A DNA stretch of 64,000 nt, taken from NCBI GenBank assembly GCA_031772625.1, contig CM062810.1, forward strand, positions 870,809,650-870,873,649. The letters run 5' to 3'. Within the stretch, counting starts at the first letter, position 1. Each line of letters opens with the position of its first letter. Below the pieces are notes generated by a model, which worked only from the letters and a program-made list of their open reading frames with translations, had not been told where the DNA came from and did no database searches. Below are positions 1 to 10,659 of the stretch, piece after piece. Source of the stretch: Pinus tabuliformis. Its lineage: Eukaryota > Streptophyta > Pinopsida > Pinales > Pinaceae. The translations under genes and the position numbers were made by a program.

Positions 1-209
1 AGCCCGCGGTAGCAACTATTTCCATTACTCTGGGATTTTCCTCTTCGAGCAGATTATACATGCCTTCCCACGTAGCTATTCCTGCGTCTCTGTTACAGGC
101 CGTGTCTGTATATAAGGGCGTCATTTCCTTTTCTTCTGAGCTCAGGGCTTTGCTTTTCTTTCCCATTTCAACCTACGTATTGCTTTGTATCAGCCTCTGT
201 TGTCCGTTC
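1..209 (-). CDS. 5' end of an unknown host gene (partial, runs off left edge)
   Basis: Seen: on the minus strand an ATG at 166-164 opens a frame that stays open for 55 codons to the window edge. The predicted start reads MGKKSKALSSEEKEM and the last residues are VMEIVATAG; the N-terminus is lysine-rich and the rest acidic. An in-frame TAG lies three codons upstream of the ATG, which supports this start. About 43 bases upstream is an AG (plus 210-211) behind a T-rich stretch, so the exon may begin at about 209 with an intron in the 5' leader. Base composition is clearly less AT-rich than the retroelement DNA that follows. I do not recognise the protein family. Alternatives: a captured gene fragment or a chance frame. 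The opposite strand also has a 64-codon frame (60-254), but it lacks these start features. Confidence 0.5.
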
Positions 210-245
210 CTGCAATTCACAAGTGAAGCAAAAATGAATGACAGG
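210..245 (-). promoter_or_regulatory. Candidate 3' splice site upstream of the left-edge gene
   Basis: Read on the minus strand, a T-rich stretch with a CTTCAC branch-like word ends in TTGCAG just before the putative leader exon (exon side at 209). It fits a plant 3' splice site. No matching donor could be placed with confidence in the DNA to the right. This is inference from a short motif only. Confidence 0.35.
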
Positions 246-419
246 GAAGGGTGATGCGAAAAGTTTAAATGTCGTAGACATATCAAGCATACCACCTTAC
301 GTGAAATGATTCTTTCAATAAGAATGCACCTATAATCCATTAATAACTATCAACTACCTCATTTATTAGTATTAAAGCACATAACCAGGTGTCAGGTTCG
401 GGAAAATACTTTTCTTGAA

Positions 420-765
420 TAACGTGCCCAAAAGATCTGTGATGAAGCGATTTTGCGATTTGCTTCCCAACATCGCAGATCACAAAATCGCAAAATCGCA
501 AAATCATAACATCACAAAATTGATCGCTCGTGACATCGCATTATCGTATTATCGCTGCATCACTAAATCGCAATATCGCAATATCACAGATCGCAGAAAT
601 GTTATGCTTGACAATCTTTGTTAACCTATCTTCTCCGAAATGCAATCCAGCGATCAGAGTCATCGCATATCGGCAAATTGAAGTGTTTCAATGTGATTTG
701 TGCTGAATTCGATGCGATATTTGTTTATTATCACATATCGTGATCTCGCAAATGTTGGAATTGTG
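420..765. repeat. Degenerate cluster of TCGCA/TGCGA words
   Basis: The 8-mer AATCGCAA and relatives (ATCGCA, TGCGAT, ATCGCT, CATATCG) recur many times over about 340 bases in both orientations, locally with an 8-10 bp step near 488-510 and 570-590. The many CpGs stand out against AT-rich surroundings. It is not a clean tandem array. It lies upstream of, or in a leader intron of, the left-edge gene. It may be a decayed satellite fragment, a regulatory cluster or a hairpin-rich repeat. Confidence 0.5.
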
Positions 766-1105
766 CTTTAAAGGTGGCATCCCGCTATCTTATGCAATGC
801 GATATTTCGTAAGGAAAGATTTGCATTTTACCTTATCATAAAACTTAGCTTTCTAGATTTTCCAAGAGGGTTTCCTAAGCTTATGATGGTAATTTTATTT
901 AAAAAGGAAATTTAAACACTACTTTGTTTTTTTAGATTTTTAACTAAGGGTCCCCACTTATTTAGTATTAGGAATAACACTCAATAATAAGGGTGGGGTT
1001 GTTGCTAGCCACAACAGTATGGAAGAGAAGATATGGTACTTTCTAAATTTATTGTTCCCAAATTATTTATTGTGCAAGCCACCAAAATGTATGATGATGA
1101 ATATA
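766..1105. other. AT-rich DNA with no recognised gene
   Basis: No coding frame or repeat is recognised here. It lies between the TCGCA cluster and the first gypsy remains and may already belong to the decayed element that follows. Confidence 0.4.
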
Positions 1106-1430
1106 TTCTAGAATAATTGCAAGAGTTGTGGGAGTTGGATAAGCATTGATTTCTTGGATATTTCCATCAAAGTGTTGAGAAGGAGAGACATAAAGCTTTG
1201 CATGATTGACATATAAGATGGAAGTCTTTTTCTGTGGGAAATCAAGTTATGTTATATAATAGTAAGTACCTTAAACATCCTGGAAAATTACAAATGCACT
1301 AGTTGGGTCCTTTATTTGTTGCGGAAATAATAGAGTTTAGTGTTGTTAAGCTTGCACAACTTGATGGAGTTCTTCTACCTGTTTGGGTGAATGGTGCATT
1401 CTTAAAACCTTACTTTGTTCATTAAGATCA
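1106..1430 (+). mobile_element. Ty3/gypsy integrase C-terminal remnant
   Basis: In one plus-strand frame the conceptual translation shows words typical of the C-terminal part of Athila/Tat-type integrases: VGNQVMLYNSKYLKHPGKL, LGPLFVAEI, then VKLAQLDGV and a terminal LKPY. Known of the family: this segment follows the integrase catalytic core and lies just before the 3' end of pol. The core, reverse transcriptase and protease are absent to the left, so this is a truncated, broken fossil. It probably belongs to the same element as the extra reading frame starting at 2013. Confidence 0.65.
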
Positions 1431-2012
1431 TTTTTTTCTCTCTCCACTAAGGGGAATTAGTTAGATTTAGGATCGAGTTACTTGTGTCAAATAGTTAATC
1501 AGTTTAGTTGTGTTAGTTGTTGTATTATTTCTTAGTTTCAACCCACTGCAACCCATTATGGATGGGGAGGTATATCTCGTCATTTCCATCATTTATTTAG
1601 TCATTAATGTCATAATTTTCAATAGTTAAGTTGGCTTCCCTATAACAATCAAGTTTTAAAATATTTGATTTCCCCTTTAAGGCGTTAAAGTACTTTTCGT
1701 TAAGCTTTTATCGTGGAAATTCCTTTTTAGGTCATTTGTGTCATTTCATGGGGATTTGTGTCTTGGTTGTAATGAATGTCTGAATCAAGCTCGATTTTTT
1801 TTAATTTGTCACATTTACTCCCCACTGGTCAAGTAATTCTATGGGTATGTTATTTTTGTTTCTAGAAAACTCGTATATTTGAGTGTCATTGGTAATTTGT
1901 GTTTATATAGACCCTAAATGTTTTAACCCTGGATTTTGTGTCTAGTCCCCGTATATATCAAACTCGTAGCCATCCTCCTATGCAATTTGTCTATAGTCGT
2001 TGATCATCTGCC
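1431..2012 (+). other. Spacer between integrase remnant and downstream frame
   Basis: T-rich non-coding DNA. A short purine-rich stretch (CTAAGGGGAA) lies near 1447-1457. No gene is seen. In Tat/Athila-type elements a spacer commonly separates pol from an extra frame, which fits this layout. Confidence 0.4.
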
Positions 2013-4935
2013 ATGGGTCGAACTACCAAGCCATCAATTCCTTTTGACCTTTCAGATCATCAAATTGTGCCTATAGAAGATGTCTTGGGAAAGTACGAAA
2101 AAGATACCACTGTTAAGAATGATTTGTCCAACCCAAACTTGTTTCCAGCTTTGCTTTATGAAGTATACATGTATTCCCTTCCATCCCCAAGTAGCGACAA
2201 CAGACCAAGGTTAAATATTGAGTTTCGTGGTTTATAACGGCCCACTCTAATGAAATTATGGGATTTTCTTATCTTTGGTACCACAGGTGAAGCCATACAA
2301 TGCACCAAATTCCTCGTAATCAAATTACATAATGGCTCACTTTGGGTTGACAAGGAATACCCTATTCATGTGGATGATATTCACAAGCTTAACGAGTTAT
2401 CCCTCTATTGTCTAGATGTATCAACTACACTCCAAAGCACCTTGAAGTGGGGCAAGAAGAAAGGTTATGACAATCTATATGAGAAATATGGCACTCGTTG
2501 GAAGCGCCATGGAGATGTCATTGATATGAACAATAATGATAGATTTAAATTTACATTCGACATAATTTATATAAAACTCATGCAACACTACACCAAATGA
2601 GAATGCATGGTAGATGCATTTTTTTCGCAGAAGATTGTGAGCAGGGTGAGTCATTGAATTGGTGTAGCTATCTTTTAAATGAGCTCTTTAATGCCTATGA
2701 AGATGTATATAAAAGGGCGCCATAATTTTCTTATGGATATTTAGTGGTTTCCATCACAATGATGAAATGGTGTACGCGAGAAGGCCAAGGCTTAATTGAA
2801 GTTTCAAATGATGACGCCATACTCTTGCTTATGCGCCCTAGAAAACTCAAGCTAATATTTCCAACAAAAAATTTAATGAGAAGGAATTTGAAAAATAACA
2901 CATTAAGATGCTCAATGCTACTCAGTTTAATATTAGGGTGCCTCAATCCATTTTGAACAAATATTCCTATCAAATTTAGTTTGGAATAAACCATAAACAT
3001 AGTTATGTTCAACCTAAATTTGTCAGTAAGGATACTTTCAAGATGAAGGTGTTGCCATACTACATGTCTAAGGAATAATTTCACAATGAACTATTATCTT
3101 GGCCAGGTGTTCAGTGCATGCAAACAATAGAGAAAATTGTCTACTCTCTTGATGTGATACATCCATGTGATCCACCATTTGATGCCCCTTTATCCTTCAA
3201 GAAGTTCTCTTCCACCTCATTTTATTTCCAACCCTTCATGAAGTGGCTCTAGGCGTATATGTCTTCTGCGCATTCTACTATATAAATTGTACAATCATTC
3301 GTAAGTCTCCTTAAACAACCTTCTTCCATTGTTGATCCAGTTCCATATAATGGTAAGGTTTTCAAACCCCCATCTCTTCCATTTGCATTAATAGGTCTGA
3401 TATTAGCAATGCCACCTACGATTGTAGATCTTGATCCCTCTAACTTGATACTTTTTATTTTTCTCGAGCCTTTCTTGCTTCTAAATTAACTAATCCAGTT
3501 GCCAATTCTTCAATTGTTTTTGACCTTATAGAGGATGTTCCTAAATATCTAGTTTGACCCACTAAGGTTATTGGTGAACATATTCATTCCTCCCTTGCTA
3601 AATATATCATGCATAGTCCCGTCTCATCACCTAAGATTGACTCCCCATATTCAACCATCTCATACCATCCTTCTAAACACTCGTACCCTAGGAATACCAC
3701 TAGAAATATTGTTGATATGGAGGTAGAATCAGAGCCTAGGAATACTACATAAATGGAGCAAACTACATTATGTACAGTGTTCATTAACATGATATCCAGA
3801 TCCTAGTATAGTTGTTTCTACATCCCAAATTTCTTTGTTCAGTCAGGATCCAAATTATCATAGGGAAGAATATCATTTGTTTACACAATCCCTTGATATA
3901 GTTCCACTTTTTCCTTTGCATTTCATTGATAAAATTCATGAAGTCTTCCAATAGGAGTAGACCCAAAAATCTTCAACCTCACCTCAAGAGAAATACAATA
4001 AGTCTATTGCGAGTGGTCAACCTTTGCAGGATAAATTTCATTATGTCGATAATTTGTTAACAAATGATCTTCAAACATGGTCTTCAAAATAATTGGTTCA
4101 TTTTATCAAGGCTTTATCACTCCATCTTGGAGATCGGTTGGTTCTCACTGACTTGGGATATAATTAACTTGTCATTGTCCATGAACAATAACAAAAACAG
4201 TAGCTCATCAATGTCACTGAGGAATGGGATCAAACTAGAAGGGAAAGAGTGCTACTAATGAGTCAAGTTCAAGATATAATCTCTAAACTCTAGCTTATGT
4301 GGTTGACTATTGCCAACTACGTTCCAAATGCACTAGAAGGAACCTCTTTATGTGAGGCAACATAGTGCATTGAATTCTTTGAAGTTTCATGTACAAAGTT
4401 AATTTCTACAAGAAGAGATTTGTGCACCATTGTTGTTGATTTGCACAAGTTTATCCCTGACCCTACAGAACAATTTCACTAGCAAATTAATCAACATATT
4501 GAACAAAGATCTTGTCTCAGTAGTACATTGCAGTAAGTCACCAAATATTCACAATGAGATATTCCACCAAGTTCAATATTGGTCTAGTTTTCTTTCTAAG
4601 CGCAACATACATATTTACCCATTACGTGATCAAAATAAATGCCCCTAGAGCAAGCCCTTACGACTAATGATCTGACGCAACAATATAAATTATTCACTCA
4701 AGCTGAAGCTATTGAGAAACAAATTCATGTGCTCAAAGAAGAATCACACAAAGTGAAGAGTGTTTCTTGTTACCTTCATCCCATTGTAAAAACTAAATTC
4801 ATGAAGATTTGTACATTGAATCATGAGGCAGACACACAATGGAAGACTTTTCTCTGTGTGTGGCTTGACCCTTCAACTATTGAAACTATTACTCAGTTCA
4901 TAGAAAAAGCTACTATGTTTTGTGCTACCTAGAAT
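2013..4935 (+). mobile_element. Broken extra frame downstream of pol (Tat/Athila-like element)
   Basis: A run of plus-strand coding pieces begins with MGRTTKPSIPFDLSDHQ at 2013. It includes words such as YPIHVDDIHKLNELSL and WGKKKGYDNLYEKYG near 2360-2500, and ends with a helical, charged stretch at 4639-4932 that could form a coiled coil. The DDIHKLNELSL context weakly recalls the plant mobile domain, but I cannot confirm it. Known: Athila and Tat elements can carry an additional frame between pol and the 3' LTR. The location after an integrase tail suggests the same here. It is broken many times and old. It could instead be a captured host gene. Confidence 0.45.
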
Positions 4936-5815
4936 TCTGCAATGGACAACTACTATTCTTTCAAGGCCGAGGCTTTGCAGATAGTACCATAGTTGGGTCC
5001 TTCATTTGAAGATGGAGTAATAGAACAAGGAGGAAAGTATCAACAAATGATAAGCAAGGACAAGAAGCGATGAGCATATATATAGACGATTGACTTGAGG
5101 GCGAGTAAATAGGATATGGTTAGGGCCTATTGCATCCTTCATTTACTAGTAGTTTTGATCAATTTTTGGCTAGAAAAGAGCTGCATAAATAATTGGTGGA
5201 AGAAGGAAAGGTAAATGGAAAAAAAGGTCAAAAGTCAAGAACAAAGAGGAGACACAGGCAAGCAAAAATCAAAAGTGGTTATCTTCAAATTTGGTAAGGA
5301 TGTGAAAGAAGGATTTAGCTATTACTATTGAAGGAATCAAATCAGAAGTGGACAATCAGATATATTTTGTCAAAGGGATCAAGTTGGACAAAATCGAGCA
5401 AGCGAGATCAAGACAAAGAAGCAAATCTATAAAAGCCTTATGAATTGAGTTGAATGTAGGGAAGAGAGAAGCTTATGCGGATATGTTTTTGAAATGAGAT
5501 TTGAATCTTTATACATGTATTGAGATTGTAGTCTAGACATGATTTGTCATATGGATATAATTCTAAGTAGATCTTGCTCATAATTTGCAAATTTTTATTG
5601 TAACGATTTTGATTTTAAATCAATATATGGTGGTGTTGTGAGGCCATATATGTGTATACCATCAATTAATTTCATAGTGTAATATGTTCTCCTTTTAAAA
5701 AAAATTGTATTCCTTGTTGAATATGTGTCAATGTACTATGCACAACAATGTCTGAGCTTTCTATGTGAATAAATACTTAAATGAATAATGCATGTAGCTA
5801 ATTGGAATCCCAACA
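4936..5815. other. Decayed non-coding DNA
   Basis: No coding frame is recognised. Purine-rich DNA (about 5160-5480) gives way to T-rich DNA with an AATAAA word near 5769. It may be the 3' untranslated part or LTR of the Tat-like element to the left; no partner LTR is seen in the window. Confidence 0.35.
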
Positions 5816-5821
5816 CTATCT

Positions 5822-7160
5822 AAACTTCCCCCTTCCCAATTAAGAAGCCTTGGCATGCCTCAGGAAAGAAATTTTTCCCTCACGGAGGAATTAAAATTTC
5901 AGCATTGCACTAGCCTATGACAGGATCTTTATTGGCAACCAGTGGTCAAACCCTGGGTCTTCATGGCAAAATTTTCTGCCAACATTCTCCAATCTCCTAG
6001 GTGGCTTCATCAAGTCCAAATTTTTTAAGTTGTACCTTGATCTACTTTATTACTTGATTCTATAGTGTGGTATGCCTTCGGTCTAGGATGCACAATGGTT
6101 TCGTTTTAACTCTCTCTAATGTTCTTAACATTTCTCAAATCCTCCCACCATATATCAGGTTTTCCTTTCAAGCTGAAAATAACTACTCTAGTCTTCATGT
6201 TTTTTAGTAGTCATGCACTCTGAAGTATTTCTTAATTCATAACAACTAAGATTCTTCTTATTCGACCTTATTTATTTCTCCATCAAAGGTAGGGGGATTT
6301 CCTTTCTTGAACTCTTTTCACATTGAGCTCTTCTCACTTCTCATTTGATGATGGTGAATTTTGGTTGCGGTATCGAACAACCGCTCATGCATTCTTGACT
6401 CTCTCTTTGGAGTTATAAGTGGAATTTCTCCTCTCATCATGTCTTCACTTGATTTCCTATGTCTTTTCCTTGACTTTTTACCTTCTTCTCGAGTGGTCTC
6501 CAATCCTCACTTCCAGATCTCTAATGGTATTTTCTTAGATTTTTTCCTTCCTAGATAACTAGCACCCAGCTCATGTTTCTTTTGTCTTTATAGGTCTGAT
6601 AATATCTACAAATTCATTTTATTCACCTCTTCTTTCCTTTATTTTTCCCCGACAATATTTTCATTATCTTCCTTGCAACTCTTCAACTCAACTTTTAAGC
6701 TCCTAAAAGTATCCATCTAATCTATGAAATTGTCCTCTAACTTATTCCCAACTAAGTCCTCTTCCTGATTGTGTTGGGACCATTCCATGCCATACTATAT
6801 AATTCTTCTACTCATTCTTCTATTTTCTTGCTAAAATTTTGTGTCTTCTTATCTCTATCTCTTTATTCTATTACACACACATTGATATTAGTTAAATAAA
6901 ACATAAATAAATATATTTAGGCATCACCTTTGTATACCTGAAATAAGCATGGTGATCTAATACTTGCTATAAAATCAAATTCCATGTTAATATGTAGGTT
7001 AGAAAATAAAATAACATGTTAGTAATCTATCTAGCCATCAATCAAGTCATCTATAAGTCTAAAATTAGTACACATGTATATATAAATTAAATTATCATAT
7101 TAAGTATTTATCCTATGTGCATGTGTGTATGAGAGATCCTCTTCAGGTGCACTATTGAGC
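5822..7160 (-). mobile_element. Gypsy remnant: gag next to a chromodomain tail
   Basis: Minus strand. Around 6200-6120 the conceptual translation resembles the gypsy capsid motif (FSLKGKPDIWWEDL). Almost directly downstream, about 6090-5990, are words of an integrase C-terminal chromodomain (ILDRRH, then KKFGLDEAT). Protease, reverse transcriptase, RNase H and the integrase core are all missing between them. A purine tract reading AAGGGGGAAG lies at the left end (about 5827-5836). To the right are a primer-site-like sequence and a long LTR. It is a broken, internally deleted gypsy fossil with the same gag-plus-tail layout as the element at 42092-48105. Confidence 0.6.
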
Positions 7161-7163
7161 CTT

Positions 7164-7176
7164 CACTCTGATGCCA
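7164..7176 (-). promoter_or_regulatory. Primer-binding site of the minus-strand gypsy remnant
   Basis: On the minus strand the sequence TGGCATCAGAGTG lies three bases after the LTR end at 7180. It differs by one base over its first 11 from TGGTATCAGAG, the usual plant site complementary to initiator-methionine tRNA. This sets the element's orientation as minus, with its 5' LTR to the right. Confidence 0.6.
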
Positions 7177-7444
7177 CTTTGTAACACTCCCTCTCACCCC
7201 CAGTGAACTATTTTGGGTTGTAGGAGGTGCTTCCTGTGACTTAACCTGAAACCCAAAATTTCTCTTGAATATGTGGTTACAAAAATCTCTCTTTTCCAAA
7301 GGTTAAATTATTAATATGATATCACCATTGAGTACCACTTGTTGAGTGCTTTCTAATGACATAAATTTCATCTCAATCTGATTCCTTATTTGAGAGTTGT
7401 GACCTACCAAAGTTATACCAATTACATAATGTCATGTGTAGCCC

Positions 7445-7461
7445 ATGTGGCTTAGCCACAT
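7445..7461. repeat. Perfect short palindrome
   Basis: ATGTGGCT-T-AGCCACAT is an 8-bp perfect inverted repeat around one central base, inside the long LTR. It could form a short hairpin; no function is assigned. Confidence 0.6.
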
Positions 7462-7711
7462 CTTCAATAGTGGATCCACATCATGCCATGTCACCTTGGG
7501 TGGGGTTCCACATTGATACAACCAATAAAATATGGGTGAATTTTAATGCTATGTGATATCTAGTTTCATACCCTCACTTTGTAACTCTCGGTAGACCAAG
7601 GGGAGCCTTGAGATGAATAGGGACTACTGATCAGTCCCATATCCTATTTGAATTATTCAGAAGTGGCACTCGATTAAATGGGTGACGCATAACAGGAATC
7701 CCCATGTCATA

Positions 7712-7732
7712 CCCCCCCCCCCCCCCACCCCT
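7712..7732. repeat. Poly-C run
   Basis: Sixteen consecutive C, one A and five C. The complementary strand is a G-run able to form G-quadruplex structures. Run length may be unreliable in the assembly. Confidence 0.8.
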
Positions 7733-9864
7733 TTGTTAGTTGATATCATGAGCTATTAATCTAATCTCCAAATGACCACGTCATTCAAAGATGCACATTT
7801 GATAATGAGGCCCAAGGTGCGAAATATTGATAAGTTCGTACATGCCTCCCATGAGGTCCTTATTAGGCCCAAGTGGAATTTCCATGTCAACACAGGCCTC
7901 TCAGTCCTACTAGGACTAATCACTTATTATTTTATTCTATATTTTGTTCCTAGACAATCTATGGTGTCACACAATTGTTTGATGTTGACACGCTCCAACC
8001 ATTGGGCTTCTAGATTCTACAAAAAAGTCACAAGAATCTTATCTCAGCCTTATCCAAAACCTTTTGAATAAATGTGCCCTCATACACATTTGAATATATC
8101 TACATTCTGTATGTGGTCTTGACATGACGAAAGGAGAATCCAACCCTCATGCAAATAAATCACCAACACGAGGCCAACCTTGGATCTTTGGTTACAATTC
8201 ACATTTATCAATAAATCTTTCCTTGACTAAGTACAAAAAAAATTCAATGTGCACACACCTTGTCCATATTGATGCTTCAATTACCAGATGCATCCACATG
8301 TGAGGTTGAAAATCGACCCCCTTGATATTCGAATACAAAGTACACTTAAGGGGGGCATTTGGTCCTAGATAACTATGTATGCATTAACACTTGGGGGATG
8401 AAAAATTATCCATCCTAGACAAAAATTGCATGAAAAGGACCATCCAAACTTAGATAACTTAGGTCACATCAACACTTGTAGAGAAGGAATCTTGAGGGAA
8501 ATTTACAACAATTTCTTGAAGAAGTTATACTTTACCTAAACACCAAATTTATGAGACATGACCCAAATCCTTAAAAAGAACCTTCAGAGATACTAGGCCA
8601 TGCCCGTAAGAATCCAAAGGAACTAATATATCTTAATATCCTAAGCAAAAGAGAGAAATATCTCCATAGGCCAGATTTCACAAGAAAACGAGAGACAATG
8701 CTTACTCCGTGAAGTTTGTAACATCAAACAATATACATGTTTGCATTACCATATAATCCTCACATCGCTCTTAAAATATGTGACTCTCATCTCTAATTAA
8801 ATATTTATTTAACACATAACATATAAGTTATGCTCTTCATTTGTGAGATTTTCTATAGTATCAAGTATGGTAGTGATCCATCAGATTCACAAACATGTTA
8901 GACAATTAAAACACTAGTAATAACAGGTTGACTAATTGGCCTCATACAATCAGTCATATTCATATAAGAAACCCTATAGTTCATGAAGATATTAAAATTC
9001 ACATAATTCAAGAAATTCATCATAACCATAAAGACATATAAGAAAATTTATCCACCATGAACATGCAGTCAATTCAATAACCTTCCATGATTAATATTGA
9101 ACCATAGATATGCCAATATCATATTAGCCAATTTCATCATCAATAGTTTTAATAGACCCAAGTCATTATACTTTTTTGAATAACTTGAAATCATTGGCAA
9201 CTAAAGGAGGGAGTTAGACTCTCCACCCAATCATAGGCCAAATACACCACAACATTTCTTGTAGCTGACCACTCCCTAGATGGATCCAAAGTCTAAGGGG
9301 ATGCTCACTTCTGGAATTCACCCAAGGTTCAATTAGAGCATTCCTTAGCTCCAAGTGTTTGAATCCAATATCTAGGTGGTTTATCAACTATACTTTTAAA
9401 GCAAGCATTGTAGGAATCTGTAGCACATTGTCCTAGTGGTTTATCATACTCATGGAAAGGACAAGAATGGACCAGTTCAACCTACCTAGTGGTTTATCAA
9501 TTTTTTTAGCAAGCACTTAGTGGTTAAATATTCCTCTAATCCTCCCACTATAAAGTCCAACTTGGGCACAAACAATCCAGTGTAGTCAACATAATAAATA
9601 CCATGGAGTAATACCAAAATGTGAGAGTATAAGTCTTTTTTATACTTTAGCATTACAACTACGCTTCGGGCTTAGTGTCCACCTTTCTTTCTCTATCTTT
9701 CTTTCTTCCCTCTTACCTTATTTTCCTTTTTTCTTCTTGTTTTCCTTGAGTCCCTTCATTTCCTATGGGAATACCCATATTTCCTTCACTCATAATGCAT
9801 AATAAGGAAAACGTGGGCATTTTCCTTCATCCAATCACGTCCTTCCAATTTTTAGGTGGCAGTG

Positions 9865-10076
9865 CAATTTGTTACACCACCAACTACCACTCTTCCATTT
9901 CTCTACTCTCCCTCAAACTTTGAACTATGTATCCCTCTATTTAGAACATCATTTTGTATTTTCATTATTTCAATTTGTTACACCACCAACTACCACTCTT
10001 CCATTTCTCTACTCTCCCTCAAACTTTGAACTATGTATCCCTCTATTTAGAACATCATTTCGTATTTTCATTATTT
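9865..10076. repeat. 106-bp tandem duplication
   Basis: Two adjacent units, 9865-9970 and 9971-10076, are nearly identical (one or two differences). They start CAATTTGTTACACCACCAAC. The high identity against the old surroundings implies a recent duplication. The open frame crossing it only reflects the repeated unit. Confidence 0.9.
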
Positions 10077-10204
10077 TCAAGAGAATAGTTAACACTTGAG
10101 TTTCTTACAATATTTGTCTTATCCAACCATGGTTGCCACATTGGCCTTTACATTTACGCCCACATATACAAAAAAATAGGGCGTGGAAAGGTGGGACCGT
10201 TACA

Positions 10205-10659
10205 CTTATGCTTCTTCTCACCTACAAATATTTGTCATTTCATATATCAAGAGTAGGAGGTTTTTCCCCTTGAGCTTATGGTTTAATAGTTTGTATATAC
10301 TATTCCTTTCTTTCCTGTCTTCCATAAATTTTCTTTGTTGATGTATTCAAATGAATAAGTCTTTAATTTGTTTTTGGTGCATTCAATCACTTTCAACTAT
10401 TTCCAATCATTCAAGAGTATTTTGAGCTTCTCTTTGGTCTTCATTTATTATTTGATCAATTTTCAATGGAGACTTTTATTTTGAACTATTGTTCAAAGTC
10501 CACTTCATTCTCTTCACATTAACTGCTAGTTCACATCATGTAAACTTCAATTTCACCATTCTTATCATGCAACACAATCTGAAAATTTTGTCTTCATGAT
10601 GTGATCTGCATTACTACAATCCCTTAGTTCTCATGATATTATAATTTTTTTTTATTGAT
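10205..10659. other. Non-coding DNA between LTR and copia remnant
   Basis: AT-rich with no recognised coding frame on either strand. It may be a further decayed part of the copia element to the right. Confidence 0.35.

Larger units (their letters stand above)
7180..10204 (-). repeat. Long LTR of the minus-strand gypsy remnant
   Basis: Read on the minus strand the segment starts TGTAACGGTCCC at 10204 and ends GAGTGTTACA at 7180, giving matched TGTAAC/GTTACA ends, followed at once by a primer-site-like sequence. At about 3.0 kb it is long for an LTR and may include later insertions or duplications (a C-run at 7712, a 106-bp tandem duplication at 9865). Three copies of the word TAGTGGTTTATCA or close variants lie at about 9373, 9432 and 9484. 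No coding frame is convincing. The partner LTR was not found. Confidence 0.5.

Noticed and set aside
60-254. Plus-strand 64-codon open frame at the left edge
   Set aside because: The opposite strand has an in-frame upstream stop, a better start and a splice-site-like signal; this frame looks like its shadow.
9869-10099. 76-codon frame with a repeated peptide
   Set aside because: It is explained by the 106-bp tandem duplication; there is no protein similarity.
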